DNA of 11,988 nucleotides, taken from NCBI GenBank assembly GCA_905480565.1, contig CAJQQW010000205.1, positions 1 through 11,988 on the forward strand, written 5' to 3'. Both the position numbers and the translations under genes were made by a program. The notes under the pieces are model-generated. The model saw only the letters and a list, made by a program, of their open reading frames with translations. It was not told where the DNA came from and did no database searches. This DNA is from an uncultured Halioglobus sp. GTDB lineage: Bacteria; Pseudomonadota; Gammaproteobacteria; Pseudomonadales; Halieaceae. Shown here piece by piece: positions 1 through 5,421 of this stretch. The first letter of the stretch is position 1; each line of letters starts with the position of its first letter.

Positions 1-1
1 T

Positions 2-220
2 CGAGTGTCAGACGGTGTCTTTGAGGTGCTGAAGTCGCATTTGTCAGACGAGGCAATTCTAGAATTTACCTACGTTACTTGCACCTACATGATGCACGCT
101 GTTATGAGTCGCGCCCTGCGCTTGGAATATGACGATGTTGGAGAGCGTGTTGTCGAAATAGCGGCGCCGGAACAAGATAGCATCGACGTAATGCCGATGG
201 TTGACAAGGAGAATTCGTGA
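2..220 (+). CDS. Carboxymuconolactone decarboxylase/AhpD-like protein, C-terminal fragment (5' end outside window)
   Basis: The reading frame is already open at the left edge, so the visible 72 or so codons are only the 3' part; the GTG at position 5 is probably an internal valine. The visible part has a predicted helical pattern, LSDEAILEFTYVTCTYMMHA followed by a segment ending in EYDD. This resembles the C-terminal helix of the CMD/AhpD family, where a 'LTDEEIVELT' helix is followed by a hydrophobic helix with an Asn/Met/His-rich stretch. Family members are small cytoplasmic all-alpha proteins, acting as gamma-carboxymuconolactone decarboxylases or CxxC-dependent peroxidase-like enzymes. 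The catalytic CxxC segment, if present, lies upstream of the window, so the activity cannot be judged. The TGA stop overlaps the ATG of the VOC gene by one base (TGATG), which implies translational coupling and a shared role. The family call is by pattern recognition and is moderately secure. Confidence 0.65.
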   Translation, partial: RVSDGVFEVLKSHLSDEAILEFTYVTCTYMMHAVMSRALRLEYDDVGERVVEIAAPEQDSIDVMPMVDKENS

Positions 221-747
221 TGCCCTATCACCACTTGGCATTAGCGGTGCGCGATATAAAAAAAACGCACGATTTTTACGAACGCGTCATGGGCTTCGAA
301 TTGGTCAAGGTTGAGATCGCTCCCGTGCTCACCGGAGGGTGGGGAAAGCATTTTTTTTATCGGATGGACGGAGATGATACGCGTTTTATTGCTTTTTGGG
401 ATTTACACGATGTACCAGGCCAAGAACTCTTTAACTACGATTTGAATGCGGCTGGTAATTTTCCACCGATGACGAATCACTTCTCCTTCAGCGTTGCAAG
501 CACAGCCGAATTGCAAGCAAAGCGGCAAGATTGGCTTGATGAAGGATTAAACGTCTTGGAAATTGACCACAACTGGTGCCATTCTATTTATACCAGTGAC
601 CCTGACGGCAATGCGATTGAGTTCTGTGCGACTACAGGAGAGTTCACGGCTCAGGATCGCAAGCATGCACTGGATACTCTGAATCTGGAAGAGTTTCAGC
701 CAAGCCCGGAACCGGCAATGATGAAGCTGTGGGAGGCGGATAAGTAA
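220..747 (+). CDS. VOC superfamily protein (glyoxalase/extradiol dioxygenase fold)
   Basis: 175 residues. The start HHLALAVRDIKKTHDFYERV is the typical first beta-alpha unit of the vicinal oxygen chelate fold, and the second half repeats it (NHFSFSV near residues 86-92, then DPDGNAIEFC near 127-136). The expected metal-ligand positions are filled: His5, His87 and Glu134. The family includes glyoxalase I, fosfomycin/bleomycin resistance proteins, extradiol dioxygenases and epimerases. Keeping the metal ligands suggests an active metalloenzyme, but the substrate is not readable. The tail after residue 140 is charged and longer than the minimal fold. ATG 220 is preferred to GTG 217 because an AAGGAG Shine-Dalgarno (206-211) lies 8 bases upstream, and the ATG overlaps the preceding stop as TGATG. 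It is therefore in an operon with the CMD-like gene, a pairing common in small catabolic clusters. The product is probably cytoplasmic, as no signal peptide is seen. Confidence 0.88.
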   Translation: MPYHHLALAVRDIKKTHDFYERVMGFELVKVEIAPVLTGGWGKHFFYRMDGDDTRFIAFWDLHDVPGQELFNYDLNAAGNFPPMTNHFSFSVASTAELQAKRQDWLDEGLNVLEIDHNWCHSIYTSDPDGNAIEFCATTGEFTAQDRKHALDTLNLEEFQPSPEPAMMKLWEADK

Positions 748-1224
748 CAAGCGTCGTACGACCTTTTGAGCAAGCAACTCATCGGCGCGATCGCCTTTGC
801 AATGCGGGGTTTCCGTCTCTAGATAAAAAATTCAGCCGGGCTGGTCAGCTCAACCACTATTTTCGTTTGCCTCTCCGATCACACTTTCATTATCGTCATC
901 CCGCTAGCTGATGGTCCTGTCGTGTGTTTGGCGTATTATCCGGCGCGTTGATTCCGTATGGTAATGACACCGATACCGACACCCGCAGCCGTAAACGTCT
1001 CGGGCAATTTATCAGCCTGGTTTTTGATGATCGCAGCGTGAGGCGATATCAGGAGTTGTCGATATAGTTCTGAACGCCCGAAAGGCAAATATCCGACACG
1101 AGCGGTCCTGTCGTTGCCATACCAGAATCTATCATGCGTGCAAAAAAAACGATGACAAATTGAGCAATACGGTGCATTGTTGAAAAATAACAAGAAGCCG
1201 CGCTGTTGCAAGGAAGTAATAGTC
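748..1224. other. 477-base intergenic region, no supported gene
   Basis: It holds no + strand ORF with a ribosome binding site. A perfect 10-bp palindrome GTCGTACGAC (753-762) followed by CTTTT lies just after the VOC stop; as a hairpin it would have too short a stem to be a convincing terminator. On the - strand a frame is open from 1349 to 936, but its upper part is antisense to the sulfatase signal peptide and it has no visible ribosome binding site. An A-rich run (1141-1149) precedes the sulfatase leader. No recognisable -35/-10 pair stands out. Confidence 0.5.
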
Positions 1225-3438
1225 ATGTTCACGATAAAAAAGATGTTTACCATCGTTGTCACCTGCAGCGTATTCCTGGGTTGTAGCAGCAATAGTGATA
1301 ACGAAGGTTCTGGCTCACGAGGCAATACACCGAATATCCTTTTCTTCATTCTTGATGATGTCGGTATCGACCAAATGCAATCCTTTGGTTACGGGGGGGA
1401 CACCCCTCCAAAGACCCCTAACATCGATTCCATTGCGAATGCCGGTGTGAGCTTCCGCAATATGTGGGCGATGCCGGAATGTTCACCGAGCAGGGCACTG
1501 TTATTTGAGGGGCGCTATCCCCTTCGTACTAATGTGACCGATGCGATTCTTTCGGTCGATCTAGCTAATTCACAGGTCTCACCCTACGAAAGCACAACGC
1601 CAGTGATCTTGCGCGAAAGTGGTTACCAAAGCGCGCTGTTTGGGAAATTTCATTTGACTGGATCGAATGTCAACGAGACTGCCAAGGATAACAATCCGCT
1701 GGGCTACACAGCAATGCACCAGCTGGGGTGGAATTTTTTTAAAGGCTGGCAAGAGGGAGCGCCATTTCCTATTGACACGACAGCGGGCGGCGTGGCCGCC
1801 GACGGTGTCAGCTACGCTTGTGGTTTTGTGCCGAACAGTCAATCGGAGAATGGATCCGATGCCGGCGCCTGCTACTTCACTAATAAGCAGTGCGAAGAAA
1901 TTGTGGCGGAAGTTGACGCGCCAACACCGGGTCGTGCATGCCTGGAGCTCGGTGGCGTTTTCGTACCAGACTCATTGTGCAATACTCACGTGCCTCCGGA
2001 TCTGCCGGATCCTCCGGATAATGTAAACTTTGGGTTGCAAAATGGATACTACGTTGGCGATTTGTTGGTGAATCAACCTGACGGCTCTTACGAGTTGTAC
2101 CCTCCTGAGGACGAGTCGGGCGCTGCCCGGGGTTATCGTTCAATTCTCGAAAGCGACTGGGCTATCGACTGGATCAAGAGCCAATCATCGGATGTGCCGT
2201 GGATGGCGACGGTTTCGTTTTCCTCTGCGCACTCGCCGTTCCAGCAACCACCCACTTCGCTTCTTGGCACAGGGTCGGTGCCAACCGGGGATTTCGATTG
2301 TGCTGATGGCGAGGACCAGCGCGTTCTCAGTAACCAAATGATCGAATCAATGGATACCGAGATTGGTCGTGTACTGGTGGAGACTGGGATAGCAACGATC
2401 AGTAACGGTAAACTTGAGCTTACAGCGGAACACGCCAATACGATGATCGTCGTGCTCGGTGACAACGGGACTTATGCGCCTGCTGTGAAGAGTCCATTTA
2501 ATCCGGCGCGTTCGAAGGGGTTCGTCTACCAAACCGGTGTATGGACGCCACTCATCGTTACAGGTGTGCTGGTCAAGGATCCCGGACGGGATGTTGATGC
2601 GATGATTAATATCGCGGATGTTTTCCAGTTATTCGGTGAGATAGCGGGCATTGACGTGCATGAAGTAGTTCCCCCTTCTCGGCAGCTCGATTCACAGACC
2701 ATGCTCCCCTATCTTAAAAACAGAGAGCATACGGCCATCCGCGAATTCAATTTCGCACAACTACAGGGGAATCTGCAGCCTGTGGGTCTGGAAGTGCCAC
2801 CCTGCGCGCTGGCATTGGGCGGGGTGAACATCTGTGTACAGTTGTTCGCAGAGCAAAGCTTGTGCAATTCCGAGGGTGGCATCTGGTGGGGTGAACCTGA
2901 TGGAACCAACCCTGCAGGCGTGGGCGTCGGAGCGCCACAGGCGAGCTGCTGCGCGGTAAATGAATATCTAACGGCTAATGATTTGGCTACTTACGGTGTT
3001 CAGCCCTCTGCGCAAGTAGCAATCAGGAATGCCGATTACAAAATCGTACAGGCAACAGCCACAGATTGGGATGTGCAAGCCGACGCATGCAGTACAGAAA
3101 CCGTTACCGAATTTTATCGTATTGATGAAAATGTACCTCCCAAGCTCGATAATGAAGAATCAGATCTTCTCGCGTCAGGTCAAAGGCTTACACCCTCAGA
3201 GGAGGAAAACTTTTTAAGCCTGTCGAGGGCGCTTGAAGATATACAGGCGTCTAACGTGCCATGTATTGGTGATGGTAACCTTGACGGCGTTATAGACGAA
3301 CTGGATATAGACCAGCTGGATTATTGGCAGGCGCTGTCGGGCCTGTCCAGTTGGTATGATTTCGACCTCAATGGTTTAACCAATGACGAGGATTTGGCTT
3401 TTATTACGGCGGATTCATTGCCACGGGATTGCCCCTAA
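1225..3438 (+). CDS. Lipoprotein sulfatase (type I, formylglycine-dependent) with Cys-rich insertions and C-terminal dockerin/EF-hand-like loops
   Basis: 737 residues. ATG 1225 is chosen because AGGAAG (1211-1216) precedes it and because it gives a lipoprotein signal peptide: KK near the start, a hydrophobic core, then FLGC with Cys20 followed by Ser-Ser, a pattern favouring the outer membrane. The sulfatase core follows. It has metal Asp44-Asp45 (FFILDDVG), the formylglycine motif CSPSR (Cys86, Arg90) followed by GRYP, Lys141 and His143 (GKFH), His336 (SSAHSPF), Asp413-Asn414 (LGDNGTYA) and Lys431 (KGFVYQTG). This matches the full catalytic set of arylsulfatases, so it should hydrolyse sulfate esters. 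Two Cys-rich stretches (about 199-252 and 527-576) share C-x3-GG-[VI]-[FW]. Residues 681-724 contain two calcium-loop-like segments (GDGNLDGVIDELD and DFDLNGLTNDED), like a dockerin pair. It is longer than a simple arylsulfatase (about 530). The maturation enzyme is not in the window. The substrate is unknown; a polysaccharide or other sulfated marine compound is plausible. Confidence 0.93.
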   Translation: MFTIKKMFTIVVTCSVFLGCSSNSDNEGSGSRGNTPNILFFILDDVGIDQMQSFGYGGDTPPKTPNIDSIANAGVSFRNMWAMPECSPSRALLFEGRYPLRTNVTDAILSVDLANSQVSPYESTTPVILRESGYQSALFGKFHLTGSNVNETAKDNNPLGYTAMHQLGWNFFKGWQEGAPFPIDTTAGGVAADGVSYACGFVPNSQSENGSDAGACYFTNKQCEEIVAEVDAPTPGRACLELGGVFVPDSLCNTHVPPDLPDPPDNVNFGLQNGYYVGDLLVNQPDGSYELYPPEDESGAARGYRSILESDWAIDWIKSQSSDVPWMATVSFSSAHSPFQQPPTSLLGTGSVPTGDFDCADGEDQRVLSNQMIESMDTEIGRVLVETGIATISNGKLELTAEHANTMIVVLGDNGTYAPAVKSPFNPARSKGFVYQTGVWTPLIVTGVLVKDPGRDVDAMINIADVFQLFGEIAGIDVHEVVPPSRQLDSQTMLPYLKNREHTAIREFNFAQLQGNLQPVGLEVPPCALALGGVNICVQLFAEQSLCNSEGGIWWGEPDGTNPAGVGVGAPQASCCAVNEYLTANDLATYGVQPSAQVAIRNADYKIVQATATDWDVQADACSTETVTEFYRIDENVPPKLDNEESDLLASGQRLTPSEEENFLSLSRALEDIQASNVPCIGDGNLDGVIDELDIDQLDYWQALSGLSSWYDFDLNGLTNDEDLAFITADSLPRDCP

Positions 3439-3803
3439 GTGACCCTCGATTTCATCTGCGACTACGAATACATTATCGGACATCTACCGATAAACCTGGC
3501 GGATGAATAATGCTGATCGACGCTGCGTGTAATCGGGCACGGAGTTTTGAGTGTTTTGGATCTATTATGGAATCGAGCCTGTTATCAGATGTCTTGTAGC
3601 TGAGTGCAGAAAGATCGTTAGTTGGGGTGAATTCGCGCTATGAAAATCAAAGCGGAAGCTCTTCGCGATCAATGCTGAAGCCACGAGCAGAGGTAGCGAG
3701 CAGACTCTTCCGGTAAACAGGCTTGCCGATTCGTTATCGACCACGGTGCTCTTGATGGTTTATTCAGGCTTATCGCGCACCCGGTGAAGCCTTAGCAGAA
3801 TCG

Positions 3804-3821
3804 AAAGCCAGGGCTTTTTTT
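3804..3821 (+). terminator. Possible weak intrinsic terminator
   Basis: AAAGC (3804-3808), a 4-base loop CAGG and GCTTT (3813-3817) are followed by a T-run to 3821. The stem is short (5 bp, or 6 bp with a 2-base loop), and it lies 365 bases past the sulfatase stop. It could end that transcript but is weak. Confidence 0.3.
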
Positions 3822-3844
3822 GATGAGCGGAGTAAGGTAGTGGG

Positions 3845-3850
3845 TATAAT
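3845..3850 (+). promoter_or_regulatory. Candidate sigma70 -10 box upstream of the sulfotransferase cluster
   Basis: A perfect TATAAT. The best -35 match is TTGATG (3820-3825) at a long 19-base spacing, so the pair is imperfect. If used, the transcript would start near 3857 and carry a leader of about 170 bases that contains the 3981-3999 inverted repeat. Confidence 0.35.
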
Positions 3851-3980
3851 AATTTAAGAACCAGATTTGACCGAGCTAGTGACTTAAGGAGCTGTCATTA
3901 TCAAAACAAGATTTCTGATAGAACAGCCGTGAGATACGCGTTCAAAATAAAACATCACATCCATTGCGCACAAGTCAGTG

Positions 3981-3999
3981 GCTATTTTGCAAAAATAGC
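3981..3999. promoter_or_regulatory. Perfect 8-bp inverted repeat (3-base spacer) before the sulfotransferase start
   Basis: GCTATTTT-GCA-AAAATAGC, ending 27 bases before the ATG at 4027. It could be a repressor operator or, in RNA, a hairpin placed to affect translation start. It has no T-run, so it is not a terminator. It is visible directly; its function is inference. Confidence 0.4.
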
Positions 4000-4026
4000 A
4001 GCAATTTCTTCAGGCAGTAACTCTGT

Positions 4027-5262
4027 ATGGCATATCCCTCAAACCGCCAGCCCAAAGCCATAAAATTCGTTAATCTGTTAGGGCGTTGCTTGCAGAAACT
4101 GGAGATAGAGAAGCCCTCGATGTTGCCCATCGAGGCGCTGATTACAAAAGCATTCACGCAAACGGGGCTTAATGACTTTGGGGACGAGAGTTTTTTCCCC
4201 GCGTTGGAAAAACTTGCAGTATCACTCGAAAGAGAGGCCCGTCTTTCACAATTAGGTCGCATCGCGGCTCACGCTATGTTGCTTGACAATCTCAAGCTTA
4301 GATTGAGCCTGACTGATTACCGTAAACAACGCCCCGAGATCGCGCAACAAACCATAAAGCGGCCTCTTTTTGTGCTTGGCCTTCCCCGTACGGGAACGAC
4401 AATATTGTATGAGCTACTCGCTCAAGATCCAGCTCACCGTTCGCCCAGCACATGGGAGGTTGCTCAGCCCATTCCGCCGGCGCAACACGCGACATTTCAC
4501 TCGGACCCGCGAATTCCCGTGGTGGAGAAAACCGTTCAGAAGATGGAATCACTGGCACCGGGATTTCAGGCAATACATGCCATGGGGGCAAGGCTACCCC
4601 AAGAGTGTGTGACGTTATTGGCACCTCACTTTATCTCGGACCAGTTTGGCGTGAGCTTCTATATACCCGAGTATCGACACTGGACCCTGGGGCAGGATAT
4701 GACCGCGGCGTACCGTTGGCATAATGAGTTTCTTCAGCATCTGCAGGTTGATTATATGGAGCAGCGTTGGGTATTAAAGACGCCTCCACATTTAGCTTAT
4801 CTTGATGTTTTGATAAGGCAATATCCCGATGCGGCAATCGTGCAAACCCACAGAGCACCGATGGATGTGCTGGGTTCCATATCGAGTTTGTCATGTACGC
4901 TGCATAGTGCATTCAGTGACAGTATCGATGTGTCTGCAACGGGTCAGGCCGAGGCAAGGTACTTTTCGGAAATGCTGCAGATAGGTATGGCTAAAAGATC
5001 CGCCATGGACGACGAAGATAGTCGAATATTTGATATACATTTTGAGGACATAATTTCGAATCCGATCAAAGTGATCGAGAGTCTTTACGCTCATTTCGAC
5101 TTTGACTTTACAGAAAGCGCGCGAATGGCGATGCAGGATTATCTGGAAAGTCGACCACGAGACAAACACGGGGAGCATCAATATTCCCTTGAAAAGTTTG
5201 GTTTGAGCGAGCAACAGCATGCGCCGCTTTTTGTGGAATACTGCGAGAAATTTGATTTATGA
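4027..5262 (+). CDS. PAPS-dependent sulfotransferase family protein (Sulfotransfer_3 type)
   Basis: 411 residues, cytoplasmic (no signal peptide or TM segment). It transfers a sulfo group from PAPS to a hydroxyl or amine of an unknown acceptor. The 5'-phosphosulfate-binding loop is GLPRTGTT (118-125) in FVLGLPRTGTTILYELLAQD. The 3'-phosphate-binding part is near THRAPMDVLGS (274-284), preceded by VLKTPPHLAYLD (249-260), the family's 'KTPxH' segment. The C-terminus, with FDIHFEDIISNPIKVIESLY then KHGEHQYSLEKFGL, matches the bacterial large sulfotransferase family found in mycobacteria and gammaproteobacteria, and the length fits. About 110 N-terminal residues precede the nucleotide site, as is usual there. 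ATG 4027 is the first start after an in-frame stop at 4018; its ribosome site is poor (AGG near 4012), so Met32 (4120) cannot be excluded. It is first in a compact cluster with the molybdoenzyme, and it follows a sulfatase, the chemically opposite activity. Confidence 0.92.
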   Translation: MAYPSNRQPKAIKFVNLLGRCLQKLEIEKPSMLPIEALITKAFTQTGLNDFGDESFFPALEKLAVSLEREARLSQLGRIAAHAMLLDNLKLRLSLTDYRKQRPEIAQQTIKRPLFVLGLPRTGTTILYELLAQDPAHRSPSTWEVAQPIPPAQHATFHSDPRIPVVEKTVQKMESLAPGFQAIHAMGARLPQECVTLLAPHFISDQFGVSFYIPEYRHWTLGQDMTAAYRWHNEFLQHLQVDYMEQRWVLKTPPHLAYLDVLIRQYPDAAIVQTHRAPMDVLGSISSLSCTLHSAFSDSIDVSATGQAEARYFSEMLQIGMAKRSAMDDEDSRIFDIHFEDIISNPIKVIESLYAHFDFDFTESARMAMQDYLESRPRDKHGEHQYSLEKFGLSEQQHAPLFVEYCEKFDL

Positions 5263-5271
5263 CACGGAGAA

Positions 5272-5421
5272 ATGATGCCACTGACGAAATTGAGCGTATA
5301 TCCCTTTATTGAAGAGGTGCTTACTGCAGCTGCGGTAGCATGCGCAAGGTTCAAAAGGAGAATGTGCGTATCAAAATCTATACCGAGAATCATTACGATG
5401 TTGGAAGACACTGAGGCGTGA
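5272..5421 (+). CDS. Possible small ORF (49 codons) between sulfotransferase and molybdoenzyme
   Basis: ATGATG at 5272 has GGAG (5266-5269) upstream and encodes MMPLTKLSVYPFIEEVLTAA then ACARFKRR and a tail ending MLEDTEA. Its TGA overlaps the GTG start of the molybdoenzyme as GTGA (5418-5421), and it begins 9 bases after the sulfotransferase stop. This spacing is what a translated, coupled gene would show. I recognise no family. No signal peptide or TM segment is evident. It could instead be a leader that delivers ribosomes to the next gene, or chance. A second frame in the same stretch (about 5340-5414, ending in ENHYDVGRH and a stop) is also open, so a frameshifted remnant is another option. 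Confidence 0.35.
   Translation: MMPLTKLSVYPFIEEVLTAAAVACARFKRRMCVSKSIPRIITMLEDTEA

Larger units (their letters stand above)
3439..4026. other. 588-base intergenic region with possible terminator, promoter and inverted repeat
   Basis: No gene can be supported. Short open stretches exist, such as an ATG at 3640 giving only 12 codons and an unstarted open frame from about 3650 to 3785, but none has a recognisable product or ribosome binding site. The useful elements are a small hairpin with a T-run (3804-3821), a TATAAT box (3845-3850) and a perfect 8-bp inverted repeat (3981-3999), listed separately. The size of the gap leaves room for a decayed gene or an unrecognised RNA. Confidence 0.5.

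Noticed and set aside
753..767. Palindrome GTCGTACGAC plus CTTTT as terminator of the VOC gene
   Set aside because: A palindrome without spacer can only form a 3-bp stem with a 4-base loop, too weak for an intrinsic terminator.
1177..1224. Longer sulfatase from a TTG start
   Set aside because: It would put 16 residues (LKNNKKPRCCKEVIV) before a good lipoprotein signal peptide; ATG 1225 has AGGAAG upstream.
3640..3800. Possible gene or transposase remnant in the gap after the sulfatase
   Set aside because: Frames are broken by stops, no ribosome site, and no family could be recognised.
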